Below, piece after piece: positions 35,300-46,568 of a stretch of 64,000 nucleotides of DNA (position 1 is the stretch's first letter; each line of letters starts with the position of its first letter). The notes under the pieces are model-generated. The model was not told where the DNA came from, searched no databases, and saw only the letters and a list, made by a program, of their open reading frames with translations. Made by a program: the position numbers and the translations under genes. The stretch covers positions 2,294,001 to 2,358,000 of the forward strand of contig CM007992.1 of NCBI GenBank assembly GCA_002189035.1, given 5' to 3'. Origin of the DNA: Utricularia gibba. Its lineage: Eukaryota > Streptophyta > Magnoliopsida > Lamiales > Lentibulariaceae.

Positions 35300-36350
35300 C
35301 ATGAATGTGTTCTAGGCACTGTGAACCAGAATTTGCAGTACTTGGAACACATATACATATGAAGGATGCTTCTATCGCACATAGACCCTTTTCTCCCATG
35401 TCTAGATGAAAATATTGACTATTCTACACTGGCTCCATGTAGATTAGATTCATGTGTTCTAGGCACTGCACACTAGAATGTGAGGTACCTGGAACACATA
35501 TACTTACGAAGGATGTGTCTGCCGCACACACCCTTTTCTCCCATGTTGTTGTGGATAAAAATCGGTGTGAGGGTTTTAGCCAATTTTTGGGAAAGTAAAA
35601 ACGGTATTCCGGTTTTGACTATGTTGCTTGTGGGTTCGAATCATTGTTGTGATGGCAGTAGTAGTGACAAGACCGAGATATTTTACGTGGAAACTGCCAT
35701 CGGATGGAAAAACCACAGAGCTAATGGAGCTCATCGGAGAAATAGACTTCACTCATAAGAATAAGCCGAGGTTCACAAGTATGACCCAGAATGAAGAATC
35801 TCTTCTTCTTTTCTCGTTTTCATTATTTACAGGGGAAACTCAGCCTACCACTTTCTGAGAAAACCAGCTACTTACTACGCCTGGCAGTTATGTTAGCTGC
35901 ACAGGTGATCTTGCTAAAAAATAACCACCACCCATCTTCAGTTACCTGCAAATCGGCTGCTTTTTAGATTTTGTTTGAGATGACCGAATCTGCTCAGTTC
36001 TTGTCCTTGTCGCCTCAGGTACTTTCTTGCTAGTGATTATCCTCTCTTTGGACCAGTTTCGTCGGATATATGCCGATTTGATGCTAAATATTTTTGGCCA
36101 ATTTATGTATTTTGTGGGTAATCCCTTCATGTGGGATGAGCCGATTTCTTTCCAATATCACATGTTTAGATGAAAATATTGACCACTCTACACTAGCTCC
36201 ATGTAAACTGGACCCATGTGTTTTAGGCATTGCAAACCAAAATGTGCGGTACTTGGAACACATAGACTTATGAAAAATGTGCTTGCTGCACACACACTTT
36301 TCTCCCACGCCTAGATGAAAATATTGACTGCCCTAAACTAGCTCATTTAC
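35300..36350. repeat. ~150-bp tandem repeat, about three units, split by a solo LTR
   Basis: Units share TGTTYTAGGCAYTG, ACTTGGAACACATA, TTTTCTCCCA and TAGATGAAAATATTGAC. Unit starts are near 35300, 35451 and 36210, and TAGATGAAAATATTGAC occurs at 35403, 36171 and 36314. The second unit is interrupted by the element at 35547-36160; without it the period is about 145-150 bp. The array lies in the position expected of the rest of a minus-strand PIF transposase and has no coding sense. Confidence 0.8.
35547..36160 (+). mobile_element. Solo LTR, family X, copy 1
   Basis: A 614-bp insertion with TG...CA ends (TGTTGTGGATAAAAATCGG ... CCAATATCA) and perfect 5-bp duplications CATGT (35542-35546, 36161-36165) within the tandem repeat. 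It is related to the inverted element at 61620-62153 (shared AAAATCGGTGT near the start, a GAGATATTTTACRTGGAAAC-like block and AAAACCAYAGAGCTA). The open frames inside are short and not conserved. The retrotransposon family of origin is unknown to me. Confidence 0.85.
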
Positions 36351-36414
36351 TAGTTTCTCGATCTTACATTGGTTGCTTCACAAGGAAGTGCTCGTCATAA
36401 TTTCTATAAAGCTT

Positions 36415-36525
36415 TTATTGAGCCATTTGAATGTTGATGAAGTCTACACATTGTCGATTTTCCTTGCTCTCCTCATCATTGTCAGAAGAGTCATGAAACG
36501 ATGCATTGTTAAAGAAAGATGCCAT
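36415..36525 (-). pseudogene. N-terminal remnant of a PIF/Harbinger transposase (element B)
   Basis: A 36-codon start fragment MASFFNNASFHDSSDNDEES resembles the acidic, Ser-rich N-terminus of the transposase at 57190 (MASTSNPPYDDFSDDEEG). The rest of the gene is lost; the ~150-bp repeats occupy its place. Confidence 0.55.
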
Positions 36526-36584
36526 TGTAAGCAAAGAGATGCAAGTATTCTGAATCTCCACGTTTGATTATAAAGAAAAAAAAA

Positions 36585-36870
36585 TTGTGTTTTCTCAAAT
36601 CTCTGTGTGCTAATTCAAATCCTAATGTTTTTCATCAATCCTGAGACATAAACTGTTGAAATTTCATTGGAGGAGCACATTAACAATGACTTTGTGTTTT
36701 CTCAAATCTCTATGTGTGCTAGTTCGAATCTCAATATTTTTCATCAATCCCAAGACATAAATTGTTGAAATTTCATTGGAAGAGCACATTAACAATGACT
36801 TTGTGTTTTCTCAAATATCTATGTGTGCTAGTTCAAATGACAATATTTTTCATAAATCGCAAGAAATAAG
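36585..36870. repeat. ~108-bp tandem repeat between two PIF genes (element B)
   Basis: About 2.6 units start at 36585, 36692 and 36801, each with TTGTGTTTTCTCAAAT, CATCAATCC, GACATAAA and GAGCACATTAACAATGACT. The array separates the transposase start from the ORF1-type frame, just as a different array does in element A at 57251. Confidence 0.8.
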
Positions 36871-37079
36871 TTCCAATTTAGAAGAAATACTCAAAGATCA
36901 ATCTTAATAGAAACATAAATTAAAACACAATTAAAAATAACATCTAATATTGATGTTGATGATGTTGGATGATTCTCTAAACATAAATTAAAACACAATT
37001 AAAAATTAAAACACAATTAAAACACAATCTTAATACAAACCGTTAATAATATAAAAAATATATTATAATTAATGATTTA

Positions 37080-37690
37080 AATACCTTTGTGTTTTGATGG
37101 TGATATAGCATCGGATCTCGAAGCAAATAAACTGGTATTCCCACTATTACATATATACAGTAAATCCAAAATCTCGCCCTCAATGTAATCTTTTCGAATA
37201 TATGGATCCTACATGAAGATCTCTCGATTTTGGTGATTCTTGAACAGCTTCAAAGTATGCAAATAAGTTTGACCTCCTTTGACAATAATATCTGTGGTAT
37301 CTAACATCTCAATGCATTTTCCAATATAGTATTTTAAAGACTCTAAACTCTCCAACCCTACTTTTGCCGAAGTTGTAGCCATCATCTTAGATGATTCAAT
37401 AATTCAATTACTATTGCTCACTTTAGCAATCTTTTTGCGTTTTGTTTGAAGAGCTTGCTTGCTACTTTGAGTATGTGTATTCTCATCGGAGTACAAAGTT
37501 GATATCTTAGGTGGAGTATATTGTGTGCCCAAGGAATATCAAAATCTTCTACCTCTAGCGATGTATCTTTAGTAGATAATACAGAATCAACATCATCATC
37601 ACAATCATCATTAGAAACCTCAATACCAAGAGTAGGAATGTATTTTCTTTGTCCATAACCAATTAGTAAATCAAAAACTTGAACCAATAA
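37080..37690 (-). pseudogene. C-terminal part of a PIF ORF1 protein (element B)
   Basis: The minus strand encodes acidic and then basic segments in two frames: the open frame 37687-37418, followed by a continuing frame with SNSN-, IIESSKMMATTSAKVGLESL and KYYIGKCIEML down to about 37090. The middle matches, motif for motif, the element A frame at 58130-57912 (PPEIRALYS/PPKISTLYS, then SSRRVMNPKRKRASK/SSKQALQTKRKKIAK). The Myb domain itself is missing. Confidence 0.6.
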
Positions 37691-37754
37691 ATCAAAGAAC
37701 GTGGGTGTTCTAGTCTCAAACTTGCTATATTGGCTATTCTCCTATATAAACCAT

Positions 37755-37905
37755 CCGTGTTCCCCTTCCCCCAAATCCACCTTGTTGCACCACTCAAGCC
37801 CCAAATACACCCTGCTTCACCCATCGTCTTCCCCAAGCCCCAAATGCACCCTGCTGCACCCACCTTCTTTCCCAAGCCCTAAATGCACCATGTTGCACCG
37901 TCTTC
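37755..37905. repeat. Minisatellite of ~35-50 bp units
   Basis: Three to four copies of a C-rich unit with CCCCAAATGCACC and TGCTGCACCCA-like words, e.g. at 37800, 37840 and 37880, ending in an A-run at 37908-37920. No coding function is likely. Confidence 0.7.
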
Positions 37906-37920
37906 CCAAAAAAAAAAAAA

Positions 37921-38270
37921 ATTTTTTTTAATTCCCCACCACTCCCTTCACCAAATGCACAAAATAAATGGGCTCCACTGAAGCACCAAATGCTCCAATG
38001 GGGCTACTGAATGTGTGGTAGGCGAGGGTGGTGCTGCCAGGTATAGCCACATTTCAAGCTGCTTGTGCCAACACTTCAATTCTGGATCCTTTTTGACCTG
38101 TTTAGATCCGAGATTTGGTCAGGGATTTAGGTGAAAATGCATACCTTCAACCTAGCTCGAAAATCAGAAGCATGAGCAAATGGAAGAAAGGCCACCAAGA
38201 AGTTAAAGGGTTGGAGGGCAAAAAAGGAATAGATTTATTTTCAGCATCTTATTGTGTGAATAAGTTACAT
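37921..38270. other. Unassigned spacer
   Basis: No gene seen. A GC-richer segment at 37960-38060 (AAATGCTCCAATGGGGC) could be part of a PIF end, but the partner end was not found. Confidence 0.3.
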
Positions 38271-38430
38271 TTTATCAACTTGTGTAATAAGTAGATGAAG
38301 TAATGAAAATTGAAAAAAGTAGAAAATAAGTAGAAGTAGAAGTAGAAGTTAAGTTTTAGAACAAGTAGAAGTAGTTTGTACAACACTTACTTTTACTTTT
38401 ACTTTAGATCAGAAGTCACAAAATAAGTTA
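38271..38430. repeat. AAGTAGAAG-rich subterminal region (element B)
   Basis: Multiple AGTAGAAGTAG and ACTTTTACTTTTACTTT words occur here. Similar words occur upstream of ORF1 in element A (59370-59450) and beyond its transposase (55745-55860). This position suggests subterminal repeats of this PIF subfamily. Confidence 0.5.
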
Positions 38431-38478
38431 CACAGGCTACTGCCTTAAATTACCTCGGTTACTCCCAAATGCTACATT

Positions 38479-39062
38479 GTGGTTAATTGTAATGGCAATC
38501 GTCTGATGATGTCTGTCGCTGTGTTTCTTCATTCCCGAAGATCCTTAGTTTCATCAATGAGAATTTCTCCAAGTTGTGCGATGGTGTTATTTGTTTGCTT
38601 CCTCATTTTATTCAACTCTTTCATCAACGTATCGAGCTCTAGACCTTGCCTCTTTCTTTTCTTCACTATCTCATCACCACTTGTTGGTGTAGACCGATTA
38701 CTTGTGCGATTTCACAAAGTCCCCCCTAAAGAGGGATACTCCTCATATGTGGAAAATGTATCATGTGATGGTTGGAAGCCATTTTTGTTCAAGTCAACCT
38801 CAACTTCATGGTACTCCACAAAATGCGTTGGTTGTTTGAACCTTGCCACAAATTCCTCACCGCACTGCACTATACATCTAGCATTGGAGACACTCTCAGA
38901 AAAATCTTCAATTGCTCTATCTTTATCAAAGATAATGCACCAATTTGCATAGTAGGGCCAGCTATTAAATTGCAACAAATTATATACCTTCTCATTGTGC
39001 TGCACATATATTGATAATTGAGCAATTGGACAATCTTGAAGAAACGAACGCATCATAAACAT
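38479..39062 (-). pseudogene. Myb/SANT-like (PIF ORF1) C-terminal fragment
   Basis: The minus-strand frame 39062-38712 contains FNSWPYYANWCIIFDKDRAIED, which matches the region after the Myb/SANT-like domain in PIF ORF1 proteins (family: SWPFYxxWxEIFGKDRAxGE). The frame then shifts and continues TSNRSTPTSGDEIVKKRKRQGLE ... MKELNKMRKQTN to about 38490. A related, better preserved protein is encoded at 42395-43225. Confidence 0.7.
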
Positions 39063-39725
39063 TACAATAGCAATTCCTTTTTTGAACTCTACTCACACTA
39101 CACTAGCATCCACCATATTTTTGGAGTTATCAAAGCCAGTACATGACTTGTTAAGAAAATTAGTTAGGGTATTGTAATCTTTTTTCCAATTATCCATCTT
39201 CTCAAGAAGATCATGAAAATTTTTGAACAAGTCAAAAACATTAGATTTTTTATTCGAAAAATAGATTCAAGAGTAATAACTGAAATCATCAATAAAGATG
39301 AGAATGTGTCTGCTTCCATTAAGAGAAAAAATAGGAAACGAACCACAAACATCAGTATAGATTGATTTTAACCTATCTATAGCTCTAAACAAAGAAGGAA
39401 AAAATGGATTTTTGTTCAACCAAATCTTTATATTATCAATATTCAAATGGACAAGTCTTCTATGTCATATAGTAGAATTGTCATAGGTATTTTCAAAGAA
39501 AGCCTCTAAAGAGAGAATAATTCTACAATCAGCTTTATGAACGATGAAAAGCTTGATGTCATTTTTGTCATAAAGATCACAAAAAAATCATTGTTCAAAT
39601 TTACACTCAACCCAGGTACAAACAACACATCACTTCTCAATCTTGAGAACAATTATGCCAATCCCCTTTGCAACTAGAATCTCACAACCTTGAGTGAGAA
39701 GGACCAATGAACAATGAGCTAGGAC
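39063..39725 (-). pseudogene. Copia GAG-pre-integrase and integrase remnant
   Basis: Read on the minus strand from 39725 down, the pieces are VLFVPGLSVNLNN (family: VLHVPxLxxNLLS), SIYTDVCGSFPIFSLNGSRHILIFIDDFS at about 39360-39275 (integrase core: TDxxGPxxxxSxxGxRYFLTFIDDxS) and FKNFHDLLEKMDN. The first integrase Asp is present. It is cut at about 39725, where plus-strand Copia RT sequence begins. Confidence 0.75.
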
Positions 39726-39779
39726 ATAGAGAAAAAATGAGATATGGATCTTATTTCCTTTACCAAAAGGGAAAAAGCT

Positions 39780-41140
39780 ATAGGATCTTGATGGTTATAC
39801 AACCATAACTTTGGGAATGATGGAGCAAATGGATATGCACAATTTAAAGGCATAGATTATAAAGAATGTTATGCCCTAGTTGCAAAGATGGTAACTATCC
39901 ATATTGTATCAACATTGATAGTTAAATTAAATCTTCTTGTTTATCAAGTCAATCTGGACAACCCATTTCTTCATGATCATTTAGATGATGAAGCTTAAAT
40001 GGAGCCCCTAGAGGCATATACAAAAGCAAAGAAGAGCAAAGTATGCTTGCTTCCTAAATCCATATACGGTCTTAAACAAGTATCAAGTGTTGGAATTTGG
40101 AATTGACAAAGATCCTCATTTCTTTTGGTTATATACAATCGAGTGCTGAGTCACACTTGTTTTTGAAGATAAGTGATGATTATTTGAGTTTGATTATTGT
40201 GTATGTGGATGATATGCTTATTGTCGGTAATGCATTGTCTAAGATCCAAGCGACTAAGGACTTTTTACATGATAAATTTACTATAAATAACTTGGGAGTC
40301 ATTAGATGCTTTCTTGGTGTTGAAATTTCTAGATCATCTACTAGAATTCTTTTATCTCAAAAGAAGTATATCGAAACTTTATTGTCCGACTTTGGAAGAA
40401 ATCTATCCACAGAGATAGCTACACCAATGACTAAGGGACTACAATTTCTATTGGACAATGGGAATCCATTGCATGAATTGGATTGGTATTGTAAAGTGAT
40501 TGGACAACCATATTGGATATCACCTTCTATGTGCAACAATTGACTTGATTTATTCAATGACCAACTATTAATCATTGAGCTGCAGTAAACAGAGTATTGA
40601 GATATTTGAAGCACACTGAAGATCATGGACTATTTTACACATGCTCAGGAACTACGTAGCTACAGGCATTCTATGACGCATATTGGGAAATTGCCTTGAA
40701 ACTTATCGTTCAATTACAAGATTTTACATATTTTTGAGATATAATTTGATCAATTAGAGAGAAAAAAAAGAGGAAATTGTATCTACTTCTTTAATTGAGG
40801 CGGAGTAAAGGGCAATGAGATTAACCACAATGGAGTTGTTGTGAATTACATATCTCATGAAATATATATGATACTCATTTCTCTACCCATTATCTTCTAG
40901 ATTGACAGTCAGTAGGCATTGCACATTACTCAAAATGCCGCCTTTCTTGAATGTACAAAACATCTTGATATAGACTGTCATATGGTGAGGAATCACTATC
41001 TTGCCGAATTTATATCTCTTATGCATGTAGCTACTAGTTCATAGGTTACAAATATCTTTACAAAGGCTTTGGGGACACAAGCATTCCTCTTCTTTTGAAA
41101 CAAACATGGACTTGTTAGATTCACAATCATCTTGTTTAAG
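39780..41140 (+). pseudogene. Copia reverse transcriptase / RNase H remnant
   Basis: The plus strand reads YKECYALVAKMVTIHIV (RT start), KSIYGLKQVSS at about 40055, then a 148-codon open frame (40097-40543) with the catalytic box IVYVDDMLIVGN, NLGVIRCFLGVEISRSS and SQKKYIETLLSDFG. RNase H fragments follow: SQ-ALHITQNAAF, CTKHLDIDCHMVRNHYLAEFI and VTNIFTKALGTQAF (to about 41090). YVDD is intact, but flanking frameshifts and stops make it non-coding. It faces away from the minus-strand integrase fragment at 39063-39725. Confidence 0.9.
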
Positions 41141-41735
41141 GAGATTCTGAAGAAATAGGAGAATCATAAAATAGACCATATAAGACCAATACTAGAAGAA
41201 CGTAATAACTGACTAAGCGTATTTGATCCATGGAAACTACAATTTGTATAAAATAGAGAAAAATAGAAAAAGTAAAAAAAGAAAAAATTAGATGCATAGA
41301 GATACGTAACCTTCGTTGTCTTCAACCCTCTTCTTCACTTAGTTCTTCTTTCATTTCTTTACAATAAGCTCTTTTGGTTGGCAATTTTTTTGAGATGATT
41401 TTTGGACAAAAACATTTGTGGATAACCAAATCAGAGTTTAACTTGCTAGTCCTCAATCATTTGCAGATTCATTGTCGAGAATCTCCAAGTGGGTATTGGG
41501 CCTTATTGGGCTTTTCCCACATACTTATTCCTCTGCTCTAAAAATTCCTACGTGACTCAATGAATAAGAATAGACTTAAAATGAGGATTCGTGACTCAAG
41601 GGCTGAATGATACGGTGAGAGATTCATCTCTCTCAAGTGAAGTGATAATAGGAAAGTCCATGGTATCAGAGGAGTTGCCACACCCACGCAATAATTATAA
41701 ATAAGAAATATAAGGTGGGTGAATAACATGAAGAA
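41141..41735. other. Probable Copia LTR/flank, no gene
   Basis: After RNase H comes a purine-rich GGAGATTC (possible polypurine tract, about 41140) and then TATA-like GTATAAAATAGAG (about 41248), as in a Copia 3' LTR. The LTR end could not be fixed. The remainder up to 41735 has no recognisable content. Confidence 0.4.
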
Positions 41736-42394
41736 TTACAGTGTGTTTGGTTAGAGATATGGCTAGATATGAGATTTTGTGATTATTAGGTATTTGGGAG
41801 TAATTGGTATGGGATGGGATATGGAAGTGATGTGTTTGGTTAGAATAAAAAGGGATAGGATTTGTTTTTAATTTTTTTACTACTTTATATCAATTACAAT
41901 TAATACCCCTGAGTAAAAAATATAAAATTCAATTCAGTAATGAGTCTTCTATATTTTATGTCACTAGGTTTCATCTCCCGCTTTAGAGAATGACATGAAG
42001 TTCTTCAAGCAATCATCCAATTATAGCTATAGTGGTTAATGAAGGTCGGTTTTGAGAGTTTCATAATTGTTCTATGATTAGTATGGTAGATAGCCCATAT
42101 TTTTAGTTGCTAGAAACGAAACAAGTGATTGTTTATGGAAAAAGGCCAATGCTTTTGCTTTAACATTTGATTATTTTCATTGCTGTTGTGAAACGAAACA
42201 AGTGATTGTTTGTGAAACAAATGAATGTTTGTGAAGAGAAACAAATAATTATTTTCAAATGTTGTAAGGTTGTTGATGCTCTTTTATTCATTTTAAAAAT
42301 ATTCAAGTTTGCGTGAATGGCCAGCACCTTTATTTTAATCCTATTTACCAATGCATGTCTATATTAATTTGCCATGTAGGTGAGGACCATGGAA

Positions 42395-43225
42395 AAAGAG
42401 TTTGAGTCGAGGAAGAAGAAAAAACCTTGATCCTTGCTTTCAAACAGATAATTGCAAATAAGTGGAAGTGCGATAATTCATTTAAGGCCGGATATCTTAG
42501 TGTATTGGAGGATATGTTGAAGAAAATGTTACGAAGGGCTAACATCAAGGGTAACCCCCACATTTCTTCTAAGTACAAGGTTTGGAAAAGGAACTTTGGA
42601 AAGGTACACTACTTTGTTTCAAGATCTGGAAATAGCTTTGATTCAATCACACATAAGATTGATGCAACTAAGGAGGATTGGGATGAGTTGTTAAAGGTAC
42701 AATTTAATTAACCTTTGCTTTAACATAATGTATAATAACTCGTATAATTTTATTGCTTTCTTTTCTTTTGTATAGCATAATAGTAAGACCTATATTGTTT
42801 TGAAAAATAAAACTTTTTCCTATTATAACGATTGCCTTGAGATCTTTGGTATAGATCATGCAAATGAAAATGGTAGAATGGGAATTGATGATGGTCTTGA
42901 AGAGTCTACTTCAACTTATGATGAAAGTAGTAGGCCAAAGAAAATGAAAAATAAAAAGGTTGATGATATTGGTTCATTGTGGGATAGAATGGATGCTTTC
43001 GCGAAGAGAAACAATGACTCGTTCATGAATGCGATGCAGACACTAATGGTCATAGAAACTGAAAGACAAAAGACTCATGACATAATATGTGGCATGAACC
43101 TTACTAAGGTTAAAGAGATCACAGCTTACACCAGCCTTCTTAATGATCCGACTCATGTGCAGTGCTTCATAGACTTCAATGAAGAAGATTGTGAAGATTA
43201 CCTGAAAGACATTGCTTTCTATTAG
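42395..43225 (+). pseudogene. Myb/SANT-like PIF ORF1 gene, nearly intact
   Basis: Two exons (about 42395-42696 and 42776-43225) join at a clean intron (GTACAATTTA ... TTTTGTATAG) in phase 0. The Myb/SANT-like (Myb_DNA-bind_3 type) domain reads EEEKTLILAFKQIIA, WKCDNSFKAGYLSVLEDML, NPHISSKYKVWKRNFGKV and DWDELLK, then exon 2 KTFSYYNDCLEIFGIDHANE and an acidic tail to the stop at 43225. The only clear lesion is a TGA where the family has Trp just before the first helix (RV-stop-VEEEEKT, about 42403). Start codons upstream are uncertain. It could be recently inactivated, or start downstream of the stop. Confidence 0.75.
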
Positions 43226-43689
43226 TTATGTTGTGACTGCTTTGTGTAGTAGATTGATTTTTTGTTTGGGGTTAGTATTCCCCTTGGTCTAGTTAATTGC
43301 AGAATACTAAACTACGCAACTATTATGTTTCATAAAATTTCTGTTATGATCCATTGTGATTCAGAAATCATGTTCAACATGAACATTGTAGCCATCTAAG
43401 TGCAGTTTCTATAGAATTTTTAAACACATAAGTTAGATGACTACATCAAAAGTTATGATTAATTTCCTGCAAGTTGCCCTTTGAGAACATGACTAAATCA
43501 TAGATGACTACAACATTTCTTGGTTTTACAATTGTAATGTGCGGCATTCCCTGATCTAGTAATTGAAACTTTCAAGATAATAATGTATAAAAAAGTCTAC
43601 AAATGTAAAGTTACAAAATTCTACATAAGACAACAAGTTCATGGCTTCAAATAATACTAGGTGTTCAAAAATTGAAACTAAGCATTCAA

Positions 43690-44020
43690 CCATTCTTCAT
43701 ACATTGTATTAGCAAGATCATCACGTAAAGTATTCCAAGCAAGGGTAGATTCAACCATATCAATATAATCTTCAGCTTCTTCGTTCACCTCTTGATAATT
43801 TTCCAGGACTTCGGCCTTTATTGGATTGTGCTCCATTTCCCAACGTATGAATTAAAGCACATGTGATGATTCTCATTTGTGTCCAAATAGCATAGAAGGA
43901 TGGACTCCATAGGATACCCCATCGCTTTTTCATTATTCCCCATGGTCTCTCAATTATGTTTATTGCCTTCGTATGTCACATGCTGTTATATTCCTTTTCG
44001 TTTTGTGATACATCCGTTCC
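43690..44020 (-). pseudogene. PIF/Harbinger transposase C-terminal remnant
   Basis: On the minus strand the pieces are NIIERPWGIMKKRWGILWSPSFY (family: NVIERCFGLLKxRWxILRSxSFY), QMRIITCALIHTLGNGA (family: IIxACCLLHNLIR) and YNV-RMVECL (family: MYNEWLANR). Intact DDE residues are not recoverable. Confidence 0.75.
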
Positions 44021-44111
44021 ACGTCCCCATTCCTTTAGATACAATAAACTAAAATAAACTAAAATAATCTAAACCCTTTTAATTAAAACCCACCTAACAA
44101 ACGAGGCTTTA

Positions 44112-46568
44112 ATACTATCCTGACAATAATAATGGGAGAGTATCTCCTTGTACGGACCCACTAATAATAGGAATCCAATTCATGAAAATGCCTACTATTA
44201 CTAGAGACAACTAGTTTCTACCTGCCCTGGTCATTAATTGCTACTAAAATAACTAATGATGTCCGAGATGGAAAAATATCTATTTTCATATGCTCAAGTC
44301 CATATCCAAGTTGGGGATTTCTTTGGACTTGCCTTTACTAGACTTCGAACACATTGACAGACAGATGCTTAGTCTACTTGCAACAAGGCTTGCTTTATGA
44401 CATCTAGAGTTGGTTCAAAGTAGCGCCTTTGGCCCCACGAGTGTAGAGCGTCATGGGAGAAAAAGGGAATGAGTGTTTTGCATGTATCAGTGTTTTTATT
44501 GGCATTTTACTGGAACTTTTGTTTTACTTTGCAAATTATCGTACTTTTTTACTTTTGTTTGTAAAGTACATCATGTTTATAAATTTGTTTGCAAAATAAA
44601 GGTATTTCAATTTTAAAATCATATATAACATATTCAAAATTTTATAAAATACTTGTTATGATAAACTGAATTACAAAAAAAATTAAATATTTTCAATTAA
44701 TTTAAAATGATAATGAACATTTATGAAAAATAATTAATAAGTAAAAATTACAAAAAAATTGGATAATTGTAATAGTTGATATAAAATAAAAAATGTTATT
44801 AATTTCAATATGATACTTGATTTTAATTATTTTGAAAATCATTTTAAAATTCAAGAAAACTATTTTTTATTACAATTTCGAGTGTGACATTTATAATTAA
44901 GATAAATGAATAATAATATGTAAATTAATTATTAATTTTTTATTTCGTAAATAACTTATATCATTTATTATATTACATTTTTGTAAAATTTTTTAATTAG
45001 TTTACTAGTATATTTTTCTTAATATCATTATTAATAATAAATTTTATTATTTAATATAATTTTTAAAAACATTATACTTCATATTCTTTTATTTTTATGT
45101 AAAAATCATTTTCTTCAACGTTCACCTATGCCAAAAAATAAGAATATACCTATCATGAGTTTTTTTTTATTTAAAAAATAAGAAGTTCAGTATTTTGCAA
45201 ATGAAAACTCAGATTATATGTAATTTTACAATAAAAAAAACTTTCAGTATTTTGCAAATAAATGTAGTCTCACACAGGCATTTACCATATTTTGCCATGG
45301 GAGAAACCATTCTTTGATTAGAAACCAGATCCAAATTAGATAATTCGGTATTTCCATTGGATATTCAGAAAACAATAAAGAATATAGGGTTCATAGTCGG
45401 CAAAGCAAAAAACATCGATTCTGGTCAATGTATAAATACCTTTAAGAAACGAAAACTGGAAACTAAGGGCCTGCACCGCTCTTGCCACGCCCCAAGGCCC
45501 ATAATTTGCAATGGCACCACACGTCCAATCCTCGAACCAATTTTTTTCCTTCTCTGTACCTTGGGATGCATACTAATTCTGGTATACACTTTGGAATTGT
45601 TTGGTTGAAGAGATTATGAGTTTAAAATTAAGATTATAAAGTATAAGATATTTAATTTAAAGAAATTTTTAAAAAATTGAAATTACATGAATTTTTTAAT
45701 TATATATAGATATATATATTTATTTATTTAAAACTACATTTTCCCTTATTTTAATTAAAATCACTTAATTTCATTTCTAATCCCAGTAACAACATATTAC
45801 TTAAAAAATTAATCCCTCTAAATAGAACCGAACCTTACTCTATTTCATAGAATTTTAGAATTCAGTATTTGATGCAGAACATTATGAGTTTCGTTATCAA
45901 ATTAATACTAATTTTTAAATTCTACGGGGAATGACTTGGTTCACGTCAGTGTTCAATATCCAGAGGACGAGAACGTTGTCCTCCGCATAAAAAGTTGCAG
46001 GCGTACCTGCCTTCAATCGATCAATGCATGTGTCAACTCATAGGAAAGGTGTCACCTTGTTTTTCCCATTCTGTTTTCTTTATCCTTTTGTTGTGCCCAC
46101 CTTGCCCAAAACTAAAAGGGTGACTTTCATATTTAATTATCCTGTAATATGTCTATGAAAAGTGGGATGGATAAATTTATAAATGAACCCAAACTATAAA
46201 TGCCTGCTTATTTTCTTCATTTGTTACTCGAAATGCATGTCAAAGGGTTGTGTTGTGATGACCTACTTTTTGACTTTCACGATATTGTTGAGTTTGAATA
46301 CTTAATCTTTATAATATATTTTACGTTATTTACATTTGAGGAACAAGAGTTATACGAGATTAGAAATACACCTTTATTTAATCGTGTTGTCACTCCATCC
46401 ATAACTAGAATAGTATTACGAGGCTGTTGGGTGGTTGCATGCCTTGACCTAATATCACACTCAATGAAGCTGCTCATGAATTATAAATGCAAGAAGAACA
46501 ACAATATCAAGGCAAAGGGGTCGTAGCTTTATTCCAATACGTGGATATTGATGTTCATGGGTGCCATG
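44112..46568. other. Intergenic region with a possible MITE
   Basis: No convincing gene. The plus frames at 45357-45608 and 46200-46526 lack recognisable domains and upstream signals. 44480-45290 may be a second copy of the MITE type seen at 7095-7697 (listed separately). 45930-46090 is a balanced-composition patch of unknown origin. Confidence 0.4.
44480..45290. mobile_element. Possible MITE related to the one at 7095
   Basis: Both edges carry inverted, spaced TTTGCAAAATA words (for example GTTTGCAAAATAAAGGTATT at about 44587 and, inverted, CAGTATTTTGCAAAT at about 45190 and 45246) around an AT-rich core. GTTTACAAAATAAATGAGTT in the 7095 element is similar. The ends and a target duplication could not be defined. 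Confidence 0.35.

Larger units (their letters stand above)
41739..44108. mobile_element. PIF/Harbinger element with convergent ORF1 and transposase
   Basis: The left end CAGTGTGTTTGGTTAG and the inverted right end AGCCTCGTTTGTTAGG share GTTTG(G)TTAG. Each is flanked by TTA (41736-41738, 44109-44111). Inside, an ORF1 Myb/SANT-like gene runs on the plus strand and a transposase remnant on the minus strand, facing each other, a usual PIF arrangement. The TIR match is short, so exact ends are moderately uncertain; the content makes the superfamily sure. Confidence 0.7.

Noticed and set aside
36585-36870. CRISPR-like array
   Set aside because: The units are contiguous tandem repeats without unique spacers, in plant DNA.
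46200-46526. 108-codon plus-strand frame as a gene
   Set aside because: No domain, AT-rich composition, no supporting signals. It is probably chance.
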